A stretch of 64,000 nt of DNA from JBBSBL01 sp963735885 (lineage in GTDB: Bacteria > Actinomycetota > Thermoleophilia > Solirubrobacterales > Solirubrobacteraceae). The notes under the pieces were generated by a model, which was not told where the DNA came from, ran no database searches, and was given only the letters and a program-made list of their open reading frames with translations. A program made the translations under genes and the position numbers. Where the stretch lies: NCBI GenBank assembly GCA_963735885.1, contig CAVTMP010000007.1, positions 62,001 to 126,000 of the forward strand, given 5' to 3'. Positions within the stretch are counted from its first letter, which is position 1, and every line of letters starts with the position of its first letter. This document shows positions 53,664 to 63,647 of this stretch, one piece after another.

Positions 53664-55466
53664 GTGTCCGCCCCCGACCCGGATCTCGCCGCCGTGCGCT
53701 GGAACCTCGACCCCCTCGTCGACGGCGCGGGCGCGGACGGCGTGGCGCGACTCCTCGACGAGGCGCGGCGCCGGGCCGACGTCTTCGCGGGCGCCCACCA
53801 GGGGCGGGTGGCGGACCTCGACGGCGCGGGCCTGGCGACGGCGATGGAGGAGCTGGCGGCGATCACCGCGCTCGTCCATCGCGCCGGCGCCTACGCGAGC
53901 CTGCGCTTCGCCACCGACACCGCCGACCCGGCCCGCGGCGCGCTCATGGCCGACGTCCAGGAGCGCGGGACGGCGATCGAGACCCGGCTGCTCTTCTTCG
54001 AGCTCGAATGGGCCGCGCTCGACGACGAGCGGGCGGAGGCGCTGCTCGCCGCCGACGGCCTCGACCACTGCCGGCACCACCTCCGCACCGCGCGCCGCTA
54101 CCGGCCCCATCTGCTCTCCGAGCCGGAGGAGCGGATCGTCGCCGAGAAGGCGGTGAGCGGGCGCAACGCGTGGAGCCGCCTGTTCAGCGAGCTGACCGCG
54201 GCCATCGAGGTCGAGGTCTCCGGCGAGGAGAGCGCGGCGCCGCTCGACTCCGCCCTCTCGCGCCTCTCCTCCGCCGACCGCGACGAGCGCCGGCGCGTGG
54301 CCGAGGGCGTCACCGCGGCGCTCGAGCCCGGGCTGCGCACGCGCGCCTACGTCTACAACACGCTGCTCGCCGACAAGGCCACCGACGACCGGCTGCGGGC
54401 CTACCCCACCTGGCTCTCGTCGCGCAACCTCGCGAACGAGGCCAGCGACGAGTCGGTCGCCGCGCTCGTCGCCGCCGTCCGCGCCCGCTACGACCTCCCG
54501 CAGCGCTGGTACGGCATGAAGGCGCGGGTCCTCGGCATCGACCGCCTCGCCGACTACGACCGGGCGGCGGCGGTCAGCGGCGAGGACGACGAGGTCCCGT
54601 GGGCGACGGCGCGCGAGCTCGTGCTCGACGCCTACCGCGCCTTCTCCCCCGAGCTCGGGGCGGTGGGAGAGCGCTTCTTCGCCGAGGACCGCGTGGACGC
54701 GCCCCCGGCCCCCGGGAAGCGCGGCGGCGCCTTCTGCGCCTCGACGACGCCCCGGACCCCGACCTACCTCATGCTGAACTACGCGGGCCGGCGCCGCGAC
54801 GTCCTGACGCTCGCGCACGAGCTCGGCCACGGCGTGCACTTCGACCTCGCGGCGCCCCGCGGGATCCTCGAGCAGTCCACGCCGCTGACCGTCGCCGAGA
54901 CCGCGTCGGTGTTCGGCGAGACGATCGTCTTCGAGCGGCTCCTGGCCCAGGCCGACACCGCCGACTCGCGCTTCTCGCTGCTCGCCGGGGCGATCGACGA
55001 CGCGGTGGCGACGGTCTTCCGGCAGGTCGCGATGAGCCGCTTCGAGGCGCTCGTCCACGGCGAGCGGCGCGAGCGCGGCGAGCTGGCGCCCGACCGCTTC
55101 GGCGAGCTGTGGGCGACGAGCCAGGCCGAGCTCTTCGGCGACAGCGTCGAGGTGACCGACGGCTACCGGCTGTGGTGGTCCTACGTGCCGCACTTCATCG
55201 CCACGCCGGGGTACGTCTACGCGTACGCCTACGGGCTCCTGCTCGCGCTCAGCGTCTACGCCCGCTACCGCGAGGCCGGCGAGGCGTTCGTGCCCCGCTA
55301 CCTCGAGCTGCTCGCGGCCGGCGGATCGCGCTCACCGGAGGAGCTCGGGCGCATCGTCGGGGTCGACCTCGCCGACCCCGGCTTCTGGGACGCCGGCCTC
55401 GCGCTGGTCGCCGAGCGCCTCGACGCCGCCGAGGCGGCGGCGCGCGAGGCGGGCCGGCTGTCCTAG
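53664..55466 (+). CDS. pepF: M3 family oligoendopeptidase F-type metallopeptidase
   Basis: 600 residues from GTG 53664. Cytosolic zinc peptidase that degrades short peptides. N-terminal helical region with RWNLDPLVDGAGADGVARLL and MEELAAITALVHRAGAYASL; zinc site LTLAHELGHGVHFDLAA (HExxH), downstream Glu ligand in TVAETASVFGETIVFERLL, and substrate-binding YVPHFIATPGYVYAYAYGLL. Length and motif order match actinobacterial M3B peptidases. Confidence 0.93.
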   Translation: MSAPDPDLAAVRWNLDPLVDGAGADGVARLLDEARRRADVFAGAHQGRVADLDGAGLATAMEELAAITALVHRAGAYASLRFATDTADPARGALMADVQERGTAIETRLLFFELEWAALDDERAEALLAADGLDHCRHHLRTARRYRPHLLSEPEERIVAEKAVSGRNAWSRLFSELTAAIEVEVSGEESAAPLDSALSRLSSADRDERRRVAEGVTAALEPGLRTRAYVYNTLLADKATDDRLRAYPTWLSSRNLANEASDESVAALVAAVRARYDLPQRWYGMKARVLGIDRLADYDRAAAVSGEDDEVPWATARELVLDAYRAFSPELGAVGERFFAEDRVDAPPAPGKRGGAFCASTTPRTPTYLMLNYAGRRRDVLTLAHELGHGVHFDLAAPRGILEQSTPLTVAETASVFGETIVFERLLAQADTADSRFSLLAGAIDDAVATVFRQVAMSRFEALVHGERRERGELAPDRFGELWATSQAELFGDSVEVTDGYRLWWSYVPHFIATPGYVYAYAYGLLLALSVYARYREAGEAFVPRYLELLAAGGSRSPEELGRIVGVDLADPGFWDAGLALVAERLDAAEAAAREAGRLS

Positions 55467-55476
55467 CGGCCGGCGC

Positions 55477-57105
55477 CTACGACGACACCCGGAAGGCGCC
55501 CCGCATGAACGGGTGCATCCGGCAGTAGTACGTATAGGTGCCCGGCGCCAGCGTCTTCGGGGTGCTCCACGTCAGCTGGTTCGAGGCGGCCGTGAGCCCG
55601 TAGGGGCCGAGCGCCAGCTGCGCCGAGTCGATCGGGCCGCCGTTGGCCAGCGGGTAGCTGATCCCGGTCGCCCCGGTGCAGGGCTGCCGGCACCCGGTGA
55701 TCGTGTGCGGCACGGTCAGCGGCGAGCTGCGGTCCGACAGCGCGTCCAGGTTGCGGAAGGTCAGCGACTGGCCGATCTTCACCGTCGGCGGGTTGAGGCG
55801 CTTGCCGACCTCGCTCCAGCCGCCGTAGAGGTAGCGATAGCCCTTGATGTCGACCTCGTTGCCCGGCGCCCGCCCGTTCGGCAGGCGCCGGAAGTCCGGC
55901 ACGCCGCGGAGCTTGCGGCCACCGTAGTTCTGGTTCTCCGGGTACTGGCCGTGCGTCGGGATGCCCTTCTGCGGCAGCGCGGTCGTGAACGGATCCACGC
56001 CCTTCGCGTCGAGCGACGCGTAGACGACCATGATCCCCATCGACTCGTACCAGTTCGCGCGGGTCGTGTCGTACGTCGCGCTGATGCGGAGCTTGTCCCC
56101 CTTCTTGACCCGCGCGCGCCACGTCGACGGCGTGCCGGTCATGGCCATGTCCCACGAGACCGGCCCGTTCGGGTCGAAGTAGGTGGCCTTGGAGCGGAAC
56201 AGCCGCACGGAGTTCGGCACGCCGCCCGGGATCGGGCCGCCGCCGTGTCGCGCGACCGAGGCGCCGGGGCGAACGACCTCGAGGTCGTCCCACAGGCCGC
56301 CGGGGTGCAGGTGCCCCGCCGTGGTCACGAGCGTCATGTCCTGCGGGACGGTGTACTCGTTGCGCGCGCGCCGGGCGTTCGGGTACGGGTTGGTGTAGCC
56401 GTCCGGGAACGTGATCCGCTTGGCGCGGCCACCGGAGCCGCGCAGCACGTCGTAGACGGGATAGGCCCGCCCGCCCTCGACGTCCATCCAGACCGGGAAC
56501 AGCGCCTTGGTCTTCTTCCCGAGCGCCGAGCTCTTCGGGATGAAGTCCATCGTGTAGTCGATGTACACCTTGAACGTCTGCGCGGTGTAGTTGTGGATCA
56601 TGTAGTTGAGGATCCACGTGTCGCTTCCGCGCACGGCGTAGCCGGTGCCCTTGGGCATCTGGAAGATCGTCTTCTCCTCGCCCGAGGCGAAGAACGTGGC
56701 GGCGGATCCGGAGCCGAACAGCCCGCCCGCGCGCTGGCCGAGGTTGAGCCACACCGCGTGGTGCAGGTGCATGATGTCGGTGCGCGGCACCCGGCCGTTG
56801 CGGAACGTCATGTTCGGCTGGATGCGCGTGACGAAGCCGTCGACCTTCGGCTTCGGCGCCGGCTTCGTGCCGACGTCGATGAAGTTCGTGCCCGCGTGGA
56901 CGGTGATCGGGCCGTAGCGGAACTTCTTCCGCTGCTGGCCGGCCGGCAGCTTGGGCAGCCTGGGCGGCGCGTAGGACTGCTGGATCGAGGAGGCCGCCGC
57001 CGCGGCGGCGGGCACCGGGGCGCGGGCCCCGGCGGGCGCGGCGAGGAGCAGCGCGAGGGCGGCGACGGGCACGGCGGGCACGGCGAGGCGGACGGCGCGG
57101 AGCAA
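55477..57105 (-). CDS. Secreted copper-dependent monooxygenase-like protein with C-terminal cupredoxin domain
   Basis: 542 residues from TTG 57105, preceded by GGGAGGGATTCC. Signal peptide AVPAVPVAALALLLAAPAGA. The middle resembles type II copper ascorbate-dependent (PHM-like) monooxygenase folds: FRNGRVPRTDIMHLHHAVWL and LVTTAGHLHPGGLWDDLEVV offer His clusters, and NWYESMGIMVVYASLDAKG a Met. The C-terminus is plastocyanin-like: His in PLTVPHTITGC and the Cys-His-Met set in TYTYYCRMHPFMRGAFRV. Likely an extracellular redox enzyme; substrate unknown. Convergent with pepF (10 nt). Confidence 0.75.
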   Translation of the reverse strand: MLRAVRLAVPAVPVAALALLLAAPAGARAPVPAAAAAASSIQQSYAPPRLPKLPAGQQRKKFRYGPITVHAGTNFIDVGTKPAPKPKVDGFVTRIQPNMTFRNGRVPRTDIMHLHHAVWLNLGQRAGGLFGSGSAATFFASGEEKTIFQMPKGTGYAVRGSDTWILNYMIHNYTAQTFKVYIDYTMDFIPKSSALGKKTKALFPVWMDVEGGRAYPVYDVLRGSGGRAKRITFPDGYTNPYPNARRARNEYTVPQDMTLVTTAGHLHPGGLWDDLEVVRPGASVARHGGGPIPGGVPNSVRLFRSKATYFDPNGPVSWDMAMTGTPSTWRARVKKGDKLRISATYDTTRANWYESMGIMVVYASLDAKGVDPFTTALPQKGIPTHGQYPENQNYGGRKLRGVPDFRRLPNGRAPGNEVDIKGYRYLYGGWSEVGKRLNPPTVKIGQSLTFRNLDALSDRSSPLTVPHTITGCRQPCTGATGISYPLANGGPIDSAQLALGPYGLTAASNQLTWSTPKTLAPGTYTYYCRMHPFMRGAFRVSS

Positions 57106-57325
57106 GGAATCCCTCCCGGGGACGGCGCGACGGAACGCCGAAGGCTAGCGGAAAACGCACATCGAGTGCAAAAACATCGGGGGGAGCCGCGAACGACGCG
57201 GCTGCCCTCCGACGGCGAACGCTACCCGTCCCGGCGCGCGGGCGCGGCACTCCGGCGCCTTGCCGTTCCCCGCCCCCGGCAGTAGGGTCGCGCCGTCCTC
57301 GCACAGCGAACTTGAGAAGGCGGTC

Positions 57326-57757
57326 ATGACACAGCCGAAGCGGTCCACCCCGAAGAGCACGGGCGCACGCAAGGCGCCGGCGAAGCGCACGACGGCCGCG
57401 AAGAAGCCCTCGGCCGCCCGGAAGACGACGGCCGGGAGGCGCGCGGCCGCGAAGCGACCCGCGGCCCGCAAGACGACCGCCGACCGGACGCCGACCGGTG
57501 CCGCGCGCGCCGCCGAGGCGCGCACGGAGGAGCGGATCCGCGAGCTCAACGAGCGCATCATCGAGGGCGGCAAGGAGCTGGGCACCGCCGCGCTCGACGC
57601 CTACGAGGCCGGGCTCTCGGCCATCGCCAAGACGCTGGAGACGGGCCCCGGGAAGAGCGACCAGGACTGGGTGGCGCGCGTGGCCAACGGCCAGGCCGAG
57701 TTCCTGCGCGACCTCGCCAAGCGCATCGTCCCGCCCGCGCGCCGGGCGCTGAAGTAG
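57326..57757 (+). CDS. Histone-H1-like Lys/Ala-rich tail protein
   Basis: 143 residues from ATG 57326, with GAGAAGG upstream; a TAGGGT hexamer at 57,283-57,288 gives a leader of about 35 nt. Residues 2-65 are a low-complexity tail of K/R, A, P, T (KRTTAAKKPSAARKTTAGRR), like bacterial H1/HupB-type tails. The rest is helical (ERIRELNERIIEGGKELGTA; EAGLSAIAKTLETGPGKSDQ; NGQAEFLRDLAKRIVPPA). It could bind DNA or polyanions; no family is recognised for the helical part. Confidence 0.78.
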   Translation: MTQPKRSTPKSTGARKAPAKRTTAAKKPSAARKTTAGRRAAAKRPAARKTTADRTPTGAARAAEARTEERIRELNERIIEGGKELGTAALDAYEAGLSAIAKTLETGPGKSDQDWVARVANGQAEFLRDLAKRIVPPARRALK

Positions 57758-57782
57758 CCGCCGGCGCGCGCGCCGGGACGGC

Positions 57783-58910
57783 GTGCACGTCGACGCGCTG
57801 ATCGCACCCTGGCTCACGGCGCTGCGCCCGTCGCTGGCGGGCGCGGCGCTGCTCGACGCGCACACCCACGTCGGCGCGCACGACCCCGACGGGTTCCGCT
57901 GCAGCGCCCCGGGGCTGCTGGCCGCGCTCGCGACCGCCGAGGCACGCGCGATCGTCTTCCCCATGCACGAGCCGGACGGCTACCCGCCGGCCAACGACGA
58001 GGTGCTCGCCGCCGCGGAGGCGTCGCACGGGACGCTGATCCCGTTCTGCCGGGTCGACCCGCACGCGGACGCGCTGGCCGAGGCGCGTCGCTGCCTCGAC
58101 GCCGGCGCGCGCGGCATCAAGCTGCACCCGCGCGCGGAGGGCTTCGCGCTGAGCCATCCGGCGGTTGCGGAGCTGGGCGCGCTCGCCGTCGAGCGGGGCG
58201 TGCCGGTCCTCACCCACGCGGGGCGCGGCATCCCGTCCCTCGGCGAGGACGCCGTCGCCCTCACCGGCCGGCTCCCCGACCTGCGGCTGGTCCTCGCGCA
58301 CGCGGCGATCACCGACCTCGGCTGGCTGTGGTCGGTGCTGCCCGATCGTCCGAACCTGCTCATCGACACGAGCTGGTGGAACCCGATCGAGCTGCTGGCG
58401 CTCGTGGCGCTCGCGCCCCCCGGCCGGCTGCTCTTCGCCAGCGACACGCCGTACGGCACGCCGGCGATCGGGGCCGCCCTGTTCCTCCGCTGCGCGATCC
58501 ACGCCGGACTCTCGCCCGAGCAGCTGCGCGCCGTCGCCGGCGGCCAGGCCGAGCGGTTGGTCGAGGGCGCCGCGCTGCTCGACGTGGGCCCGCCGCCCGG
58601 CCCCGGCCCGGCGCCCGACCCGCTGCTCGAGCGCCTGGCCTCGCAGTGCATCTCGGCCGCCGGGCGGCTCTTCGGCGGCGGCGCCGGCGGCGCCGAGCCG
58701 ATCGCGCTGGCGAGGCTCGGGTGCCGCGTGCCGGACGGCGACCCGCGCGCGGCCGTGACGGCGTCGGTGGCCGCCCTGCTCGAGGGCGCCGAGCGGGCGC
58801 TGGCCGACCGGGCCGGGCCGCCGGGGCGGCGCTACCCCTCGGCGGTGCACGCCATCGTGCTGGCCGCCGCGGTCGCCCGCTGTCCCGACGCGCCGCTGCC
58901 GCCGCTCTGA
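57783..58910 (+). CDS. Amidohydrolase-2-like metal-dependent hydrolase
   Basis: 375 residues, GTG start. TIM-barrel amidohydrolase: N-terminal metal motif LLDAHTHVGAHDPDGFRCSA; CRVDPHADALAEARRCLDAG and ARGIKLHPRAEGFAL; VPVLTHAGRG, LRLVLAHAAITDLGWLW, and the last metal Asp in RLLFASDTPYGTP. The C-terminal about 100 residues (after LLDVGPPPGP) form an added helical region. Related to decarboxylase/hydrolase subgroups (AMD-2); substrate unknown. 25 nt downstream of the H1-like gene. Confidence 0.85.
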   Translation: MHVDALIAPWLTALRPSLAGAALLDAHTHVGAHDPDGFRCSAPGLLAALATAEARAIVFPMHEPDGYPPANDEVLAAAEASHGTLIPFCRVDPHADALAEARRCLDAGARGIKLHPRAEGFALSHPAVAELGALAVERGVPVLTHAGRGIPSLGEDAVALTGRLPDLRLVLAHAAITDLGWLWSVLPDRPNLLIDTSWWNPIELLALVALAPPGRLLFASDTPYGTPAIGAALFLRCAIHAGLSPEQLRAVAGGQAERLVEGAALLDVGPPPGPGPAPDPLLERLASQCISAAGRLFGGGAGGAEPIALARLGCRVPDGDPRAAVTASVAALLEGAERALADRAGPPGRRYPSAVHAIVLAAAVARCPDAPLPPL

Positions 58911-58950
58911 GCGCCCCGCCGCGTCGCACGGGTCGGGTAGCCTGCCGCCC

Positions 58951-59466
58951 GTGACCCCGTCCGACCCCCGCCCGATCGTCGTCGCCTACGACGGCACGCC
59001 GCAGTCCCAGGCGGCGGTGCGCGAGACCGCCCACCTGTTCGGCGACGGCGTCCGACCGGTCCTCGTGCTCACGGTGTGGGAGCCCGGCCTGATGAACGTC
59101 GCGCTCGCGCCGGCGCCCGGCGGGATCGGGGCCGCGGTCCCGCCGCCGGACCCCGAGGTGGTCCGCGAGGTCGACCGCTCCGAGGAGGACCACGCCCGGG
59201 CGATCGCGGAGGACGGCGCGGCGCTCGCCCGCTCGCTCGGCCTGGCCTCCGAGGCGCTCGCCGTACGCGACGAGGCCAACGTGGCCGACACGATCGTGCA
59301 GGTCGCCGAGGAGCGCAACGCCCAGGCCGTGGTGGTCGGCTCCCGCGGGCTGTCGCACCTGCGCTCGGTCCTGATCGGCGCGACCTCCGACGGCGTGCTC
59401 CACCGGATCCGCCGGCCGCTGCTGATCGTGCACGCGGAGGAGGAGGCGGCCGCGGAGGAGGAGTAG
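58951..59466 (+). CDS. Universal stress protein (UspA family)
   Basis: 171 residues; GTG 58951 follows a TAGCCT hexamer by 7 nt (leaderless). PIVVAYDGTPQSQAAVRETA opening, ADTIVQVAEERNAQAVVVGS and the ATP-binding G-x2-G-x9-G-S/T-like GSRGLSHLRSVLIGATSDGV with HRIRRPLLIVHAEEE. The C-terminus is Glu/Ala-rich. Probably a stress-linked nucleotide-binding protein. Confidence 0.9.
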   Translation: MTPSDPRPIVVAYDGTPQSQAAVRETAHLFGDGVRPVLVLTVWEPGLMNVALAPAPGGIGAAVPPPDPEVVREVDRSEEDHARAIAEDGAALARSLGLASEALAVRDEANVADTIVQVAEERNAQAVVVGSRGLSHLRSVLIGATSDGVLHRIRRPLLIVHAEEEAAAEEE

Positions 59467-59547
59467 CCCCTCGCACCCGCGGCGGGAGGCGGCGCGGGGT
59501 CGGCGCCGGCGCCGCACCGCTCGGCGTGCGTGAGAGGATGCGCGGGA

Positions 59548-62500
59548 TGGGGAGGACGGGACAGCGCGGGCGCGCGGGCGCCCGGCTCGCGAGGAGCGTC
59601 GCGCTCGGCCTGACGCTCGCGCTCGCGCGGCCGCCGCCGCCGCCGCACGGCGACGCCGCGGCCCCGCGGCCATCCGCCCCGCGCTGCCGCCGCCGCCGGC
59701 GCCGGCGCGGTGTCCAGGGCCCCGCCGCGCGGCGACCACCGCCCGGCAGCCGCCCGCGCGGCCTGCCGCTCCCGGCCGCCGCGTTCCCGAACGACCCGGG
59801 CTTCGCCGGCTGCGAGAGCCAGGACCCGGTGAGCGGCTGCACCGACGACGAGCAGTGGGACCTCTACGGGCGGCTGACCGGGGACACCTGCCTCGACCCG
59901 GGCGGCACGGTCGCCGACCGGCCGCACCCGGACGGCGGGCTGCCGTGCTGGGCGCGCAACGCCACCGACCCGCAGCACGCCGCCGGTCTGAACTTCACGG
60001 GGGCCTGGCAGCAGGGGAACGTCGGCCGCGGCGACGTCAGGATCGCCTACATCGAGGGCGGCGTGAACTACCGCGTCCCGTCGATCAAGGACGGGCTCAA
60101 CTCCATCTGGCTCAACCGCCGCGAGCTGCCCTATCCGCAGCGCGCCGACGGCAGCTCGGCCGGCCGCTACGACGCCGACGGCAACGGCCGCCTCGACCTG
60201 CGCGACTACGCGCGCGACCCGCGCGTGAATCCGGCGTGCGCCTCCGGCGTCGCCCCGTTCGTGACCGAGGCCGAGGGCACCACGCACGGGTGCGTGGCCG
60301 GCGGCGAGCACCCCTACATCAACGCCGTGCCCGTCGCCGGGACCACCACGCCCTACCTCTCGCCCGAGGATCTGATCGTCGTCTTCGGGCACTGCCGGAT
60401 CGTCCGCGGCGCCGTTCGCTCGTGCCCGGCCGCCGGGCGGTTCGACAACGACGGCAACGGCTACCCGAACGACGTCAGCGGATGGAACTTCGAGCGCAAC
60501 ACGAACGACCCGCAGACCGAGAACGTCGGCTACTCGCACGCGTCCGGGCTCGTCTCGCTGCTCGGCGGCCAGCCGAACAACGCCTACCAGGGCGTCGGCG
60601 CCTGCCGCACCTGCCGCGTCGTGCCGATCAAGCAGGGCGCCGAGGCCGTCGGCCGCACCGACCGCTGGGCCGAGGCGATCCTCTACGCCGCCGACCTCGG
60701 CGTCACCGCGATCAGCTCCGTGGTCGTCGAGTACAACTACTCGAGCTTCTCCCAGGCGGCCGTCGACTACGCCTACCGGCGCGGCGTGCTGCTCGCGCTG
60801 GACTCCAACGACTTCGACTCGATGGACCACAGCGACGGGATGCTGTTCGACCACGCGATCCCGGGGAACTCGCTGGCGCTGGACAAGCCGGGCGCGGCGG
60901 CCAGGACGTTCCGCGCGCGCTCGAACGTCACGTCCTTCGGAACCCACAACTTGTTCTCCGGCGGCGAGGTGACGACCTCGGGCGCGACCCCGTTCATGGC
61001 CGCGACGCTGGCCATGGTGCAGTCCGCCGCTCTGACGGCCCGCGATCGGCACGCGATCCCGTCGCGCCTGACGCCGGACGAGGTCAAGCAGGTGCTGATG
61101 GACACCGCCAGCCCGGTGATCCCCCAGACCCAGACGCCGACCGTGCCGAACCAGTGGCCCGGCAACCCGCGCAGCGCCACGGACGCGACGCACACCAACT
61201 GGTCGACGCAGTACGGCTACGGGCGCCCGGACGTCGGCGCCGCGACCCGTCTGGTGCTGGCTGGCCGGGTGCCGCCGACCGCCGAGCTCACCTCGCCGCG
61301 GTGGTTCGGCTACGTCGACCCGGTCCGCCAGCGCAACCTCGTGGTGACCGGCCGGCTCGCCGCGAGCCGCTGGCGCTCGCGCGGGGTTCGCTGGACGCTG
61401 GAGGCCGCGCCCGGCGCCGACCCGGCCGACGCGGACTTCCGCACCGTCTCAGCGGGCCGCGGCGGCCGCCAGGGCAACCTCGGCGTCGTCGACCTGCGCC
61501 GCTTCCGCCGCCTCTCCCGCCAGGCGCCGGGCGACACGCTGCCGCCCGACGGGCCCGAGCGCTACACCGTCACGCTTCGCCTGCGGGTCACCGACGGCAA
61601 CGGCCTGAAGGCCGAGGACCGCCGGACGTTCGGCGCCCGGCACGACCCGGCGCTGCTGCGAGGCTACCCGCGGCGGGTCGGCGGCGAGATCGCGGCCGGG
61701 CCGGCCTACGTCGACCTCGAGGGTCGGCGCCAGAACGATCTCGTGCTCGCGACCTATGACGGAGTCGTGCACGCGCTGCGGCCCGACGGGTCCGAGGTGC
61801 CGGGCTTCCCGGTCGGCAGCGATGCGCTCCGGGCGATCGATCCGCGCAGCCCGCAGAACTCGCGCGCCCGCGCCTACCGGGACCCGGAGCTGCGCGACGT
61901 GCGCGATCCCCTGACCGGCGTGGCGGTCGGCGACCTCTTCGGCGACGGGCGCCTCGAGGTCGTCGCGACGAGCGCGAACGCGGTGGTCTACGCGTGGGAT
62001 GCGCGCGGGCGGCGCCTGCGCGGCTTCCCGCGGACGAGCGACCGGCGCTTCTGGTCGCTCCCGGTCCCGACCCCCGACGCGCCGACGCGGCACGGGCGCC
62101 TCCCGGCGCGCGGCAACTGGTCCCCGCCGGTGCTCGCCGACCTCGAGGGCACCGGGCGCCTCGACGTCCTGGAGACCGCCTACGACGGCCAGGTCTACGC
62201 CTGGCGGCCGAACGGGCAGCCGGTGCCCGGCTGGCCCGTGAAGATCGAGCTGCCCGACGGCGTCCTGGCCCGCGACGGCATCGCGCCCGCCGACTACATC
62301 CGCGACGCCAAGCTCATGTACTCCGTCGGCGTGGCCGACGTGCTCGGCGCCGGGAAGCCGCAGGTCTTCGTCTCGAGCTCGGAGTGCGGCGACGACCGCA
62401 CGGCCTGGCTCTACGGCGTCTGGGCCGACGGCAACCGCCACGCCGGCGGGCCGTTCCTGCCGCACTGGCCGGTCGCCCTGCCGTCGCTGTCCATGTGTTA

Positions 62501-63553
62501 CGACCAGTCGATCGACTTCGTGAGCGAGGGGCCGACGGCGCCGGTGTTCGGGAAGGTCGACGCCTCGGGCCGCACGCGGGTGATCTCCGCCGCCCCGACC
62601 GGCCCGACGAACGTGATCGACGGTGACGGGAGCGTCGTGCGCCAGCTCTCCTCCGCTTGCCCGGGCGCCGGCCTGCGCGGCGAATCCGCCCTACCGGCCC
62701 GCGGACCCGCTGACGGTCACGCTCACCGGCCAGCCGGCGCTCTCCGACCTCACGGGCGCGGGACGCCCGCAGGTCGCCCAGAGCCAGGTCGGCGCGATCT
62801 CGATCTCCGGCGCGCTGGGCACCAAGGGCCAGGCGGCGCTGCCGCAGGTGTTCACGAAGGCCTGGGACGGCGGCGACGGGTCGCTGGTCGCCGGCTTCCC
62901 GGCCCGCCAGGACGGCTTCCCGTTCTACACCGCGCCGGTCAGCGCGGACCTCGGCGGCGGCGCGGGGAAGCGGGCCGTGGTCGAGTCGAACGACTCCTAC
63001 TGGATCCACGCCTTCCTGCCCGGCGGCGGCGAGGCGCCGGGCTTCCCGAAGTACACCGGCCAGTGGCCGAGCTTCAGCGGCGTGGTCGCCGACCCGCGCA
63101 TGAACGGGCGCCTCGCCTACGCCACCGGCAGCCGCGAGGGCGACCTGTTCGTCTGGCGCACGGCGGGCAGCGCCGCCCGCAACGACCAGTGGTGGCACTA
63201 CCGCCACGACGAGCGCAACACCGGCGACCAGGGCCTCGACACCCGTCGCCCGGCGGCGGTGTCGGCGCTCCGCGCGCGCGGCGGCGTGCTGTCGTGGCGG
63301 GCGCCGGGCGGCGACGGGTCGATCGGCCGCGCCGCGCGCTACGAGGTGCGCATCTCGCGGTCGCCGATCACCGGCGTCGCGGCGTGGCGCCGGGCGCGGG
63401 TCGCCGCGGGCGCGCCGGCGCCGGCGTCGGCCGGGCGCGCGACAGTCGCTGCGCGTCGGGCTGCCCGGCGGCGGGCGCTGGTGGGCGACGGTCGTCGCGG
63501 TCGACGGCGCCGGGAACCGCGGCGCCGTGGGACGCAGCGTGCGGGTGGGCTGA
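59548..63553 (+). CDS. Very large secreted subtilisin-like protein with beta-propeller/VCBS-like region, frameshifted
   Basis: About 1,330 residues after correcting shifts near 62,670 and 63,445; the low-complexity region 59,630-59,770 may hold two more. N-terminal signal-like SVALGLTLALA. Peptidase S8-like domain: RIAYIEGGVNYRVPS at the catalytic Asp position (here Glu), GYSHASGLVSLLGGQP (His), LLALDSNDFDSM (oxyanion Asn), EVTTSGATPFMAATLAM (Ser). Then a long region with FG-GAP/PQQ-like blades: VTVHALRPDGSEVPGFPVG-like repeats, GVAVGDLFGDGRLEVVATSA, VLADLEGTGRLDVLETAYDG. The end is fibronectin-like (YEVRISRSPITG, then GGGRWWATVVAVDGAGNRG). Probably extracellular; with Asp replaced by Glu, activity is doubtful. 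Confidence 0.78.
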
Positions 63554-63610
63554 GGCTCCGGCCGACCGCCGGGCGATCGCTCGCTCGACGGCCATTCCGG
63601 CGCCGCGTGC

Positions 63611-63642
63611 GCGCGGGGTCGCGGAATCGATCATCTAGGGCG
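63611..63642 (+). promoter_or_regulatory. Second copy of the 27-nt promoter-proximal sequence
   Basis: 63,611-63,637 matches 53,624-53,650 at 26 of 27 positions (C for T after GGGGTCG) and, as there, ends on TA of a -10-like hexamer (TAGGGC, 63,636-63,641) a few bases before a GTG start (63648). Here the flanking inverted arm is reduced to ATTCCG / CGGAAT. Confidence 0.6.
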
Positions 63643-63647
63643 GCCGC

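Noticed and set aside
52182..55193. Long antisense ORFs over 1,000 codons opposite pepF and the UGSC operon partner
   Set aside because: In very GC-rich DNA antisense frames stay open by codon bias; their translations are Arg/Ala/Gly-rich with no motifs, and the opposite strand carries clear enzymes.
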